A DNA stretch of 64,000 nucleotides from Forficula auricularia (taxonomy: Eukaryota > Arthropoda > Insecta > Dermaptera > Forficulidae): assembly GCA_024734495.1 (NCBI GenBank), contig JALMQS010000153.1, positions 15,406,174 to 15,470,173 of the forward strand, in the 5' to 3' direction. Both the position numbers and the translations under genes were made by a program. Positions 1-12,130 of the stretch are shown here, piece after piece. Position 1 is the first letter of the stretch. Each line of letters starts with the position of its first letter. The notes below the pieces were generated by a model. The model was not told the DNA's origin. It made no database searches and was given only the letters and a program-made list of their open reading frames with translations.

Positions 1-380
1 GGCAAAATCGGTAATCCCGCATTGGCAGATACCCAAGTGTGCCGGATTATCGAGGTTCTACTGTAATAGGGCCCCCAGCATAATCTGAGATGCTTTGGAT
101 ATTTTTTTTACAATTCAAAAGTGAGAATTGAACCCAAAGATCAAAAAGATATCCGGCCATCGGCAGTTTTTCGAAGACACTCTCTTTAGATTTTCTTTAA
201 AATAAACCTCTTCGATTATCGACTTATGAACTTTTTAAATCATTTCTTATCTAACTACCTATAAAGCATAGTATCATACTTCACTTACACAATTAAATCA
301 AAATATACTTCTAATTAAGCTGGCCAAGCTGTCTTGGCGCCACGAGCGAGATATTCTTGAGCGCCCTTCATCTCTTATTA
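1..380. other. intergenic, no feature seen
   Basis: AT-rich sequence with no long reading frame and no repeat that I could match elsewhere in the window. Confidence 0.5.
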
Positions 381-531
381 TCGAGGGGTGAACCGCGATT
401 GGAATTAGGTGTACACCGTCTTTGGAATTATTTGGAATTCCTTTTGAATTCATAAGATAATCTATTGTCTTCTACTTGGAAATGAAAGTGGAAGTAGGTG
501 TACATCATTTTAGGTCGTGGTTCACCCCTCG
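381..531. mobile_element. 155-bp MITE, 8-bp TSD family (copy 1)
   Basis: Short non-coding element with terminal inverted repeats beginning CGAGGGGTGAACCGCG at the left and its complement at the right. It is flanked by an identical 8-bp target duplication, cttattat, on both sides. The internal sequence (GTGTACACC, AATTCCAAA and ATCTATTGTCTTCTACTTGG-like blocks) is shared with copies near 33037, 38459, 45463 and 47807. An 8-bp duplication suggests a hAT-type transposase acting in trans. It has no coding capacity. Confidence 0.88.
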
Positions 532-697
532 CTTATTATTAACTAGCATTCTGACTCTGTGGTTCTCCAATTTTTGTTATTTCTTCTGTTGTTTTGAGGC
601 GCCATTAATTATTCTTAACTGATTGATTGTCGGGCCATTGCGTTGCTTTAATGCGGGGCTTTCTTTAGCCCTGGCAACCCGGGTTGCCCCCCTCTAA

Positions 698-939
698 TAT
701 TAGTTTTTCATCCAGATGGTGAAAGTCCTTCAATGAAAAAAAATAAAATAATGATCATATTCCCACCCTTTCCCTATCTACCCTATGTTAAAAATGTCAT
801 TTTTAATTGCAATTATTTCATGTTTGGTGTAGTAAATCGTCTTCAAATTTTAACAGTATGTGTATTATGCTTTTAATGACTTATATTCCAAGTTTCAAAG
901 ACTTCTTGAATTTTTGCATTTGTGAAAGAACTACCTTAA
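698..939 (+). mobile_element. TTAAGGAGGTTC MITE (family F1), right half only
   Basis: This matches the right half of the 540-bp family F1 seen complete at 15458 and 46781. It begins near ATTAGTTTTTCATC and ends in the terminal repeat GAAAGAACTACCTTAA. The left half is absent, so this is a truncated copy. Confidence 0.75.
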
Positions 940-2380
940 TAGAAAATTTCAGGAAAGCAATGGACAATTTTAAGGGGTGGTAAAATAAACAAAGAAAATC
1001 TGCACAAATCATTTATTATAACAACAATATATTTATTTTATTTGATTTCATGATTTAATCAGAAATCAATTGAAACCTTGAAAATTTTTTAAAATCTCAA
1101 ATTTTTTTTAATTATTATTATTATTATTTTTTGTCCTTAAATTTATTAAAATGAACTTATCAATTTTTTTTTTTCTTAAACATGTAAAGAATACATAGAT
1201 TTTATTAATTTATTTATTCATATGGACACTGGAAATATCAATATTGAAACCACTAGCTATATTACAAATGTGGCAACGGATCAATATATGTATATATATA
1301 TACAGAATATCTCACCGAGGAATGCTTCCTAAGGAATATTCCAAGTTGGAGATTTTCAAATTGCCTAAAGTACTCACTCTTCATTCTGTTTTAGCAATAG
1401 TAATTTTTACATTTATATATATACCCATTTATATTTATCAAATATCTTTAAACATGTTTTATTTTTCTCATTTTTTTTGTTTGTTATTTTAATAATAAAC
1501 CTCGTTGTAAACTACAATTATTTTTTACAACGATATGATTACAGTGAAATTACAATTATTAGAAACAATGTAAAGTTTTTCTTTAGAATATTTTACGCGG
1601 ATTCTTCACTTAATAACGAAATAAATATAAAAATATCTGTCTATGATTACTAATAAAATAAACTAAATTGCATTACAGATAATACAACAATTGTTAGTTT
1701 TTTTTCTTATCTAGAATATGAAATTGAGAAGTAAAGTGGAAATGAGTATTTTTTTTTTTTTTTATGTTTTGTTATTTCTAGATATGTTCACAAAGATATT
1801 ATTTTGATTATTTTTAGTTGCATACAGATAGAGAGAGAGAGAAAGATTGATTTTGGAAATAAAGTATTTTGGGATAAATCCTATTTACATAAGCAAAAAA
1901 ATAAATAAATGGGATCGATCTCAAAAATTACTTTATTTTCAATACATGAAAGCTTTGATTAGTTTTATATTATTTAATTTCTAGATATTTATAAGTATAT
2001 TAGAGTCAGAGGATTTTAGCATGGTAGGTGACCCCGCATGAGTAAATGGCGTAGTGTCAAATCTAAATTTTTTCCAAACTTCATTAAAAACTATCAAGTA
2101 CAGTCGTTATCAAGTAAGAGTGTTATTAAAATTTTCACCAAAATACCGCCGTGATGATGAAAATATTTCCCCGCCATGACTTCATATTCTTCACTTGACC
2201 CTTGAGACTGAAAACATATTAGAGACGAGAACTAAGAGGCGAAAACTAACTTGTACGCTTTATAAATGTGGTGACACACGTTCTATTTTTAAACAGAGGT
2301 CTGCGATAAAAAGTTGTTTGAATAATTTTATCTGATCCTTGTGAAATTTATTATTATTATTATTTTTTTTTTTTTTTTTG
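940..2380. other. AT-rich intergenic, homopolymer and GA tracts
   Basis: No supportable gene. Contains poly-T runs, ATT microsatellites and a short GA tract near 1835-1850. Small open frames here are AT-rich chance frames. Confidence 0.5.
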
Positions 2381-2384
2381 GCTT

Positions 2385-2548
2385 TTCGGCCATGGTAGCC
2401 ATAAGCCATTTACGATACTATTTATTATTATTTTTAAATTTGTCTCTACCTCGGGGGTCAGATTTTAGCCGGATGCCTCGAGTCGGATTCGAACTCGGGT
2501 CCTCTTGGTTAGCTGGCTGACATGCTACCGCCGAGCCTACCCGACCCC
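2385..2548 (-). repeat. tRNA-like (SINE-type) fragment
   Basis: Read on the minus strand, the segment carries a B-box-like GAGTTCGAATCCGACTC near 2478-2494, preceded by a GGTCGGGTAGGCTCGG head, as in the tRNA-derived head of a SINE. It ends beside poly-T and ATT repeats. No cloverleaf can be drawn, and no flanking duplication was found. Confidence 0.45.
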
Positions 2549-2649
2549 CCCATTATTATTATTATTATTATTTTTTTTTTTTTTTTTTTTTGCGTATCAC
2601 ATTACATTTTTCACAATGAAGCAATTAATGACTGTAAAAATATATATGA

Positions 2650-3048
2650 GACGATTGTGGGTCACTGGTTAGAGTGCTGGCCTGAAATACGCTGGTTCGA
2701 GACTGAGTCTCGGCAGAAATTTGCAGTCGCCTCCTTTTGGAAAGCAATGGCAAACTACCAAGAGTATAATTGCCTAGTAACCTCTCCAAACTAGCTGTTC
2801 GGAACCGGCGTTAATAAGTAGGTCCATATATCTGTGTAAAAACAGCTAAACACACTCAGCACAGGTATCCCTTGTAGCACAATGTTTCAAACTACATAGT
2901 AACTATATTTTGCCTATATAGATTCTCAAAATCTATATAGGGACAATATAGTTACTATGTAGTTTGAAACATTGTGCTATTAGGGATAGGTATGTGGAGA
3001 GGAGCCGAAACGTCAGGGAGACCTGATATGGCACTTAAAGAAGAAGAA
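2650..3048 (+). mobile_element. tRNA-derived SINE (family S1), split by a foldback
   Basis: The head contains A-box-like (ACTGGTTAGAGTGCTGG) and B-box-like (CTGGTTCGAGACTGAG) Pol III promoter motifs. The body includes a block near GCAATGGCAACCTACCAAGAG and the 3' end reads GGCACTTAAAGAAGAAGAAAG. Copies on the minus strand at 40981-41240 and 49440-49734 align along their length. This copy is interrupted at about 2869-2987 by an inverted-repeat element. Confidence 0.82.
2869..2987. mobile_element. foldback element inside SINE S1
   Basis: A near-perfect palindrome: the left arm TAGCACAATGTTTCAAACTA and following bases is mirrored by the right arm ending CATTGTGCTA, with a second short inner palindrome (tatatagatt/aatctatata). 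The sequence aggtat occurs at both edges (2863-2868 and 2988-2993), consistent with a short target duplication. The SINE sequence resumes directly after it. Confidence 0.8.
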
Positions 3049-3051
3049 AGA

Positions 3052-3080
3052 TATATATATATATATATATATACATATAT
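3052..3080. repeat. (TA)n microsatellite
   Basis: Run of alternating AT directly after the SINE S1 tail. Confidence 0.8.
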
Positions 3081-4650
3081 CGTCGCTGTTATATCAAAAT
3101 GTCGTATATATTTAAATATCTACACTTTTCAGTAGCTAAAAAAAACTTGTTTTCATTTTGTATTATCCCTAAATACTTAATGCCATAATTTTCAACTTTG
3201 GTAACTTTGGTACCTGATAATGATAATATACAACAATGTGAGAGCAGATGTAGCTAACAAATACAAGTGTTTTTCTTCAATAATTTTTTTTTTGTAATTT
3301 CGACATACGACATTTTGGTATAACAGTGACGATATGTAGGCTCACCCCATTTAGGTCAGTAAAATACTTTTAAATGGTTTTGTTTAGATTTTTTTAAGAA
3401 AATAATAAAATCTTAATTTTTGAGTATGTAATGGGAATTTGGAAAGTGAAAATCGAGTAGAAGTGAAGCTCCCTTTATTTTAGCTATTAAAAATACTTAT
3501 ATTTCTTTATTTATGTGCCATAAACGATGCTCTAAGCCAGATGCCTCGTAGAGCAGATACAAGCAATATAAGTAGTGTTAATCAAAACACTTCCCAACTC
3601 AGTGGGTTAGCCTCAGACAAGAGGAAACCCCGAATCAGCATTGGCAGGCAAGTCAACGAGCGATACAGACCTCTAAACTCCTCTCCCCAGAGAAGATGCA
3701 CCTTGAGAAAATAATAGAAAGATGATGAAGATAATAGTTTTCTAATTAATATATTAAAGAATAATTAATATATCAAAGAGAGTTGTTTTGACCGCGTTTT
3801 TAAACAAGATATATATATCTAGACTACTGCTGGTTGAGGCTATTGGAGTTAGCTGAATCTTAAGTCTGGACCAAGAGAGAATGAAAAAGATGTGATCCAT
3901 CTAGGTATGATCGAGCATCATTTCGCGATTAGCCCTCATGACGCTTTTTACCAAACACTGATATGGATCACCTAGTGGATTTGTAATCTGAGATGTTATA
4001 TATTCAATCCCCCAGTCCAGCGCGCTCAATCTGTTAACATGTGTGTAAGATGTTGCTACCAATTAATCATGAGTTATTTGATTCAATCGCGAATCGAATG
4101 CAGGGGATTTTTGTCAGAAATTATGTAATAATAATATCTGAATTTATATATTTCTGTGTAAGAAATAATGAATTTCAATAGTTTTCTAATTAATATATTA
4201 AATAATAAATATATCAAAGAGAGTTGTTTTTGACCGCGTTTTTAATGAAGATAATGGTTGGCTACCTCAGTCTACTGTGTTGGTATGTGAATTAGATTGG
4301 CGTCAGCTCTTAATATCGGATTATGAATGTGTTTGTCCTATCTACTTATTTGCTCTATGAAGAATAAAAAAAAAATCTTAATTTTTGAGTAAGTTCTGGG
4401 GGGTTTGAAATGAATGAAAAAGTGAGAAAAAAATTGAAAATTTCATCCTGAACTGAAAAGAGTATTCGGGTATAGTAATTAGAAAGGAGTATTCGGGTAT
4501 AGTAATTAGAATATTATTCAATAACTTTTCAAAAGTTAAATTTTGCAAATCTGTGTATGTAGTCGTAGAGAATATTAATTGTAAATCAGCTAAATTTTAT
4601 TTCAATTAAGAAATCTTGAAGTCAATATAATCAAAAGCTGACACAGGTCT
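3081..4650. other. intergenic with a direct repeat pair
   Basis: No gene seen. A segment of about 75 bp at 3729-3804 recurs at 4173-4246 in the same orientation (both include ATCAAAGAGAGTTGTTTT and GACCGCGTTTTTAA), bracketing about 370 bp. A degenerate stretch around 3520-3700 looks like old repeat sequence but was not assigned. Confidence 0.5.
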
Positions 4651-4658
4651 GAGAGTAA

Positions 4659-5173
4659 AACCGGGTTTCCACCAAACGGACAGTTTTAAAAACAGTTCTG
4701 TTTTCAAAAAACAAAACAAAAACTTGTTTTGTTTTATTCAAACTGTTCTGTTTGTTCCATCAACTGTTTTGTTTTTTATAAACATACTCTCTCAAGAGTT
4801 TGTTTATAAACTTTTGTTGCTGGTGTTTTGACCAAAATGATTTAAGTATTGACGACGTTACATGGAGTATTGAGATCTTTCTACCACAATTTTACAAGAA
4901 TGTCAAATACCGATTTCGAATTATTAATTAATTTGCTGGTCCCGAATGTTTTTTGAACAATTGGACGTGTACCAACAAACCGGACAAAAAACAAGAAGTT
5001 TTCTTTTGATCTACCGACTCAAGATAGGAAAGTGTTTTATTTACTAAAACACTGTTTCCAAACAAAAATGTTTTAAGAACTGTTCAGTTTTTACAAAACA
5101 TTGGTTGTTTTTGTTGAGAAAAACAGTTTTTGTTTGTGTTTCTTGTTTTGTCTGTTTGGTAGAAACCCGGCTT
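4659..5173. mobile_element. MITE with CCGGGTTTC terminal repeats
   Basis: Inverted ends AAAACCGGGTTTCCACCAAA and its counterpart TTTGGTAGAAACCCGGCTT delimit about 515 bp rich in repeated AACTGTTNTGTTTT motifs. No transposase frame is present. The internal GTTTTGTTT motifs are repeated in both orientations, so it may fold extensively. Confidence 0.7.
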
Positions 5174-6833
5174 AAGAAATTATAGTTAGGTCGAAACAAA
5201 ACTATGATGCATATAAATGGCTGCTGATCTCTAATTGGCTGGAAATTGGTTAGAATTGTATTTAAAAAAAAATCTGGGGGTCAAAGCGAAACCTCTGCTG
5301 AAGGCTCTACCATCCTGTTTTATAAAGAGAAACAAAGAGGTTGTCCTCTGCTTGATGCTGTTTGTATCTCTTTATGATTCAACAACTCTGCTACTCTCGG
5401 CAAACCAAATATTTTCATCCTGTTTTAAATGATTAATATTATAGTATTTTCTTCGATTTCCTAAAACTTTATATATACAATAAAAGTTCAATGCTCCATT
5501 CAATTTCTCTTTTTCATAATACAAAAGATCCTAATATTTAACCAAGTTTTGTTTTTGCTACTCTGTTCAGTTATATGCTTTCTGCTCCACTATGTTAACA
5601 TCCTTAGCTGGACGCGAAATACCATCGCTTACGGCTGAAGGGGAATATTAAGGCGTCTAAATAAGAGTAAAAGTTTAATTGACGCCTCCACACCACGCAG
5701 TTATGAGTACTCTTACGTGAACACGACTTTGTCTCGTTTTTTTGTTTTTAAAGTGAAATTTTCACTTCAAATATTTATATCAAGAATCTTACTAAGTAAT
5801 AGACCATTTATATTCAAGTTCACCTTTTGTTAGAGGTGTTGTTTTGCCACGCTATTGCTCCAAATAGAATCCAGATATCCATCTCGATTTCAAGATGTTT
5901 TCTTCCAAAAAGAGTTAGTTGATAGAAAGACTAGAAGATGATAATGAAATACTTAAAACTAGTGTTTGTTTAAACGATATAGTTGATTTTTTTGATTTAT
6001 AATTTGATTGAACTGAGACTTCAGTGATTGTGTTTTATATAATTTGGATAGTTTCAGCCTTAGTTTATGCATTTTCCTGAGATATTCCTATTAGATTTGA
6101 TTTCTGGCTTTCATTTTTGTAATTATCATTAAAAATATTGTCATACTCAAGTTTCCTCAGATCTCCTGGGGTGTTTGATTTATTTTGTTTATAAATTATT
6201 TTCGGTAATCAATAGTCCACTGCAAAATATATAATACAATAAATTAGAATAATAGGTATAAATTATATAGTTTCGATCTATGAAATATTTTAAATAATCA
6301 AAAAATTCTTTGAACTATTATATATATGCCATTTTAGTTTTAAGTTTACAATATTGGAGTGAAATGTGTCGTTTTAAAATAAAATAGGAAATTAAGAACT
6401 GATAAAATAATAAATATTTTCAATTAAGCATTTCTGATAAGTATATTGTATATGGCAGTATACGAGCCTTATGTGAAGATAATAATACTATAGTTGGACT
6501 GGCAAGAAAATAAAAGCACTCTGCACAACTGTTGCTGTTTTTCAGTGCCAAAACGAATCCTACTGAATTGTTGTGGTAACTCTAATCAAGACCCGTCTCA
6601 GATCTCTAAAATAGGTAATTTTTAAATTTTAGATAAATAAGAATTTATTTTAATGCTTCAAATCGATTCTAAAATATATTTTCCATTAATAAAAAAATTC
6701 ACTCCAAAAAAAAGATTTCATTTCATTTTACAATCCCAATTACTCAATTTTTCAAATGCAACGAAAACTCCAAACTACTTGAGGCATCAGCTTTGTACTC
6801 TTTCCGCCGAAGATCTTTTTAGCTGAATTCCAT
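5174..6833. other. AT-rich intergenic
   Basis: No gene seen. Around 5320-5430 lies a fragment of the AAAGAGGTTGTCCTCTGCTT repeat that forms the arms of the foldback at 56816-57185. Confidence 0.45.
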
Positions 6834-7234
6834 TTAAGGAGGTTCTTTCGCGACAATCCACACAAAAAGTTTTGGCCTCGTAACCACTCTATAAATATGA
6901 ACGGAACTAAAATTTTAGGTTGTTTTTTTAACGTGATTGTACACACACACTACGAAATCTCTATATGGATACACACATACTAGCTGGATCGTTTCCAAGC
7001 CATTGTGCTTATATCCCCTCCAATAAAAATAATCGCCCAAATATGTTTTTTTTGTTTTTTATCAAAACTACGTGGTAAATAATTTCAATTTTTTTTTAAG
7101 TTACTCAGAATATATTATTCTAACAAATATTAGTTTTTCATCAAGATGCTGAAAGTCCTTCAATGAAAAAAAAATAAAAATGATCATTTCCCCACCCTTC
7201 TTGAATTTTTGCATTTGTGAAAGAACTACCTTAA
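6834..7234 (+). mobile_element. F1 MITE, internally deleted
   Basis: Both ends of family F1 are present (TTAAGGAGGTTCTTTCGCG at the left, GAAAGAACTACCTTAA at the right). About 140 bp of the interior between the CCCACCCTT block and CTTGAATTTTTGCATTTG are missing compared with the copies at 15458 and 46781. Confidence 0.82.
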
Positions 7235-7257
7235 ATAGCCCATAAGAAGTTATTTTC

Positions 7258-7869
7258 TATCTCGCAAATAAATCTTTTCCCAGTCAACTTCTTACACTGT
7301 ATAAGGCTCAAATTCGTTCCTGTCTCGAATATGGCTCTCATCTGTGGAGGGGTGCTTCCAAGCATTCTCTTGCTACACTAGAAGCGATTCAGAAGGGAGC
7401 AATTAAACTAATAGGAGACCCGGCCCTGACTAATTCACTCGACTCCCTGGCTCACCGAAGAACCGTTTCTGCCCTTTCCCTGTACGACAGATATTATCAC
7501 GGTGTCTGTTCAGTAGAGCTTAAATCAATTACCCCCCCCCCCCCCTAAAGCCCTCTTTAAGAGAAACACGCGGTTTTCGAACGCTCAGCCTCCCTTCGCT
7601 GTCAAATTGGATAAAAATCGAACAAGCGCTTTCGCCAACTCATTTATCCCTATGACCTCCAGAGACTGGAACTCGCTCCCAGCCACCGTCTTCCCCGCGA
7701 CTTATAACCTTCAGCTGTTTAAGACCCGTATCCACAGATACTTTCGACCCCTGTCCAGCCCATAAAATTCCCTCGTCTTCTTCTTTTCACGATGGAGGGC
7801 CCAACCCAGGCCTTTAGGGATACACCTTTTTGGTGTAACTCCTTCTCTCATCATTTTCATTAAAAAAAA
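7258..7869 (+). pseudogene. LINE (family A) reverse-transcriptase 3' end, broken
   Basis: Translates in one frame to the C-terminal part of a non-LTR retrotransposon ORF2 (YKAQIRSCLEYGSHLWRG, then LEAIQKGAIKLIGDP, then SLDSLAHRRTVSALSLY). The frame breaks at a poly-C run near 7540-7554, and further matches to the family (FANSFIPMTSRDWNSLP) follow in another frame. It ends with a short untranslated tail (CACGATGGAGGGC, then CCTTTTTGGTGTAACTCC) and a poly-A-like run. It is 5'-truncated, as is usual for LINEs. The closest copy in the window is on the minus strand at about 39927-40615. Confidence 0.85.
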
Positions 7870-9232
7870 CCTATTCTTATGAGTACACTTATAATTTCAT
7901 TACACCTTCGTGGAGTATCGAATCACTTGATTTTATTTAATTATTATTTATAACTTGGAATAAATTTAATAATATATTTTAGAAAAATTAACACTAGAAT
8001 TATAAATTAATCTAAGTTAATATATTATAAATTTTGAGAGCAAACCCCAATTTTAAGTTTCTTTATTGGACAAGATGTTTGTTTTGATAAATTCCTTATC
8101 AATGATTTGTTTCACACTTTCTTAAAGGCAATCAGAATATTCTTTATAGCATCTTTATCATTATTAAGTAATTTTTTATTATATATAATTCATGCTTTTG
8201 ATTATTAATTAGCTGGTCTAGTTTCGGTTTTCAATCAACTAATCGTTTAAATCTTAATAAATACAAGTCATACTTTTCCAAACATTTATACATCTAAGTT
8301 CATTTACAAATCGTTGACGAGAGAAAGTTTCAAGAATCAAAGAAGCAAAAATGATTTCATGATATTTACATTTTTGTAGGAACAGGATTTTCCCATCCTT
8401 CCTTCCTTTTGCATCAAAAGACAATAAGATTTATTATTTATATATAATATATACTTTACAACAAATATATTTTTTTTTCGTATAATTTATATTTTTTGTT
8501 CGTGTTTATATATCTCTTAATATTTATAAATACAATAAACTTTGAAATATATTGGTCATTTTTATTAATATATTTATTATTATTATTATTATTTTATTAT
8601 TTTTATATCCAATACTATTCCTAAACATTGAAAAATAAGATTTATAAAAAGTATATATTGTATATGTATGTATATATTTATAATATATATATATTTTATT
8701 TTTTTTTGGAATAGCTTCCATTGAATTTTTATATACAAGGATTCATTTTTTTTTTTTATTTTTTTATTAATATATTTCAAAATTAATATCTAAATAGAAA
8801 CCTTTTTTTTGCTTGTTTTAGAGAAATGCAAATGGGTTGAGGCAGTGAGGGGAGGGCTTCGCCCTTAAGGAGCAGATCCACCTAGTTGGACGAAATTTTA
8901 AGAAATTAATTATATCGTCAAGCTCCAATCATAATTCACATATAGTTAGTTAATCTAATGGGAAAAATGGACACAGCAAAGGATATGTAGATTAAAGTAA
9001 TAAGAAAAAATTTATAGAATATAAACAAGAACGTCCGCCAACATTTGATTTGTATTTAAGAAATGAAGACGTTTAGGACTATTTTCATTTGAGAAGACAA
9101 AAACAGTCAACTGTCAAGGGGTAAAATAATCATGTAGTTCTAAGACTCTTTGAACATCAAGTGAGAGTATAAATATTAATGTTCATGTTACTAAATAAAG
9201 ACTTTATTATACTTGGATTTATCAACTTACTA
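7870..9232. other. very AT-rich intergenic
   Basis: No gene seen. Long A/T runs and TATA microsatellites between 8420 and 8800 generate overlapping chance frames rich in Ile, Lys and Tyr. Confidence 0.5.
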
Positions 9233-9783
9233 AGGGCCAGTTGTATGTCGGTTGGTAAACTCTTTTTAAACGTTGACAAAGGGTAAAAACTTAAAATTCA
9301 CCTTGTGCCGGGTGGGACGGCCAATCAGATGACAGGCACTTTCATCTGATTGGTCATCCCAGCCAGCACAAGGTGAATTTTAAGGTTTTACCCATAGAGT
9401 AATATAGAGTGGAAGGCTCCATAAGGAGCCAATGTATTTTAGCGTATACGAGTTACAGAGCTCTCTGGCGAGTCCAGGGCGAAACCATTGGGAAATAAAA
9501 TGGCGGAAATCGTTCTCTTCGGGACAAATTTTGGTGACATTATCAAGAGTAAAAAATGCGCTCATATATATATATAACATAAAGAGTATATATCTTTTAT
9601 CTATGACAAAGACTTTGAATGTTCTATGATCATGGATAGCTCTTAAAAACTAAGAGTTTTCGCCCTGAAGTCGCTAGAGAGCGCTTTTTCGATATACGGT
9701 AGCCTCCCACTCTATATTACTCTATGGTTTTATCCTTTGTCAACGTTTAAAAAGAGTTTACCAACCGGCATACAACTGGCCCT
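9233..9783. mobile_element. Harbinger-type MITE (GGGCCAGTTGTATGTCGG), copy 1
   Basis: Long inverted repeats begin AGGGCCAGTTGTATGTCGGT and end ACAACTGGCCCT. The flanks read ..taaGGGCC and GGCCCtaa.., fitting a 3-bp TAA duplication typical of PIF/Harbinger elements. A second inverted-repeat element sits inside (9394-9725). Related copies are at 28847-29053 and 37007-37156. Confidence 0.85.
9394..9725. mobile_element. MITE nested in the Harbinger MITE
   Basis: Ends ATAGAGTAATATAGAGTGG and CCACTCTATATTACTCTAT are inverted repeats. The flanking host sequence is duplicated with one mismatch (ggttttaccc before, ggttttatcc after). Open frames of 65-66 codons on both strands inside it have no recognisable similarity. 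A related end recurs near 17690-17725. Confidence 0.8.
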
Positions 9784-10213
9784 AAGCTTGTCTAAGCTTT
9801 TATCTACCTCTTGTTGATAGTAATGGAAAAGTGACAAATGTTTTTAATAATATTTCCTGATAATTAAAAAAATATAATAAGTAGCTAGTATATATTTATG
9901 TAAATGATATTCAAAACAAACACCAAAAATAAAAACACATTTTTGAAAAACCAATAGATAAAATAAAAAAATGATGTGACGGAGATGTTAAAAAAAACGA
10001 TTAAAAAAACTTATCAACTTATTTTATTAGTATATAGGTATTTAATTTTGCTTTTGCATGACCAAAGTGAAATATAATTTGTATTCTTTAGGAAATAATA
10101 AAAAAAAAAAATATCCCCAACTCAACAAAGTGATATTTTAAATAAAGTAAACAAAATTTTTGAATTTTTTTTTTTAAAAACTTTAAAATTTAAAATATAA
10201 AATACTAGGTAGA

Positions 10214-10387
10214 TTTCACATAAATAAAAGATCAGATGCTTGTTTAGCAAGACTCTTATATATTTCGGGGTATAAGCCCACATTTACAGGACACTGTGTC
10301 CTTTGTGAACCACTGAAGATGGGCTTATAACCCGAAATATATATAGAGTCGTGCTAAACAAGCATCTGATCTTTTATTTATGTGAAA
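10214..10387. mobile_element. foldback element
   Basis: Arms TTTCACATAAATAAAAGATC and the complement ending TTTATTTATGTGAAA, with a loop including a palindromic GGACACTGTGTCC. It lies immediately upstream of a LINE A fragment. Confidence 0.75.
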
Positions 10388-10389
10388 CG

Positions 10390-10830
10390 TCAGGATAATT
10401 GACGATTCTACCTTCACCGACTCCCTCGACTCGCTGATCGAAGAAATGTCTCTGCCCTTTTCCTTTTTTATAGATACTATCACGACAGGTGCTCTGATGA
10501 AATAAAATCGGTAATTTCCCCCAAAGCTTGCTTTACGCGTAGCACGCATTTTGCCGACTCGCGGTCAAATTAGAAAAGTGCCGGATCACTTCATTCGCCA
10601 ATACGTATATCCCCATGACCTCAAGTAACTGGAACTCTCTCCCACCCTCCAACTTTCCCAGCACTTATAATCTTCAAACCTTCAAAACCCGAGTGCATAA
10701 ACACCTACGTCTCCACCCTCTCACTTAATCAACTTTCCCTTCTCTTCGGTAATGCAAGGTTCTTTCGAGATCCATAGGGGCTGCATCTTTACTGGTGCGC
10801 CCCTTCTTGCATTCGATTGCATTAAAAAAA
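10390..10830 (+). pseudogene. LINE (family A) 3' fragment, degenerate
   Basis: Nucleotide and conceptual-translation similarity to the 3' third of the family A LINE (the SSNWNSLP and LQTFKTRVHKHLR type segments), with several frame breaks. It ends in the tail TTTCGAGATCCATAGGGGCT and then a poly-A-like run. A shorter copy with the same tail lies at 50150-50280. Confidence 0.75.
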
Positions 10831-11419
10831 ACCTACCTAGTATTTTATATTTAAAATTTTTAAAAGTAATATTGTTCGTCTTTTTATTTGAGTTCTGTAT
10901 ATTTTACTGCATATTGTATTTTAAAATGAAAAATTATCAGTTGATAAATTTATACAAAATTTGTATAATTATGTATTTAAAGTGTAAATAAATAATTTCA
11001 AAAGTATGTATAGATATAGGTATATAAATTATATCAACGAATTGGGAGATTGTTTCACGACTTATTAGGTAAATAACAAATTAATCAAGATTTTCTATTT
11101 AAAACCCAAAGTACTAGTTCTAATCAATAGTTATTTACATTATGAATGTTGTAAGGCAAAAAAATAGTCCAAATTTGATTAGACTATCTCCAAAAGAAAA
11201 TTTAGATCCACTTTTTCTAATGTGCTTTATTAATAATTGTTTGATTAATTTTTTCCAGTAAAAAATTAGACCCAAAAATAAAATTTTGCAAAGAACCGAT
11301 CAAGATACGTCACTGTTTGTAATAATAAGGATGCGTTTCTAAATGTGTGATTGCTCACGTCGCTATCGGCCAGTCCGAATTGAAAAGCGTGCTGAGAGCC
11401 CTATCAATTCGGAACACCT

Positions 11420-12130
11420 TTAAGGTAGTTGTTTCACCATATTGGTTTTCTTATGATTTTTTTTGAAATTTAGAGAGATTATTATTTAAATACTTCTACA
11501 TCGATTGGTGGCAAAACAAAATTGATGAACAATATAGTTCCGGAGATATTAAATTCGAAAGATAGAGTTTTTCAGACTCTTATACATTGCACTATAAGAG
11601 ATATCGGAAAGTTTACATACATATTTAAGTATAATTAAGGAACTCTTCTTATCATTGTTATAAAAAACTAAACGAACATTAAACAATAACTAATATATTT
11701 TTTAAGGAAATTTTAATTAATAGTTACAACACAGTTTCTGAGATAATAATGAATAAATAATGAAAAATTTACACTAAAAACAAGCTGGCAACTACGCATT
11801 TCTTTAACCTAAAAAGTGGGTTAACTTTAGTTCATTTTTTGACGTTTTTTCGCTTCAGCCATTTTCGCAACAGCTTTCAATCTTTTATTAAGAACTTTTT
11901 GTATTATAAATCGACCTTTATAATGTACTTTATCTGAAATTTCTATGATAAAATATATATATAAGCTCTGACAGTGTTGCTAGATTTGGCAAACGAGCAC
12001 GGGATTGGCTAGTAGTGGTACATAAACAGCAAAAAGTTTTGGGCTTATGAATTATGAATCCTTATTGTTTGTTCTATATACACACTAGCATTAACTTTTT
12101 GCTAGTATTGTGGCGAAACAACTACCTTAA
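11420..12130 (-). mobile_element. TTAAGGTAGTTG MITE (family F2), copy a
   Basis: Complete element with inverted ends TTAAGGTAGTTGTTTC and GAAACAACTACCTTAA. It shares blocks GATATTAAATTCGAAAGATA and CAAACGAGCACGGGATTGGC with the copies at 20094, 27570 and 43945. On the minus strand at about 11834-11940 it keeps a short coding-like segment (SDKVHYKGRF..., with KRLKAVA). The end sequence resembles that of family F1. Confidence 0.87.

Noticed and set aside
8524..8780. Small Ile/Lys/Tyr-rich frames
   Set aside because: They arise in TATA and poly-A/T tracts, overlap each other, and show no conservation within the window.
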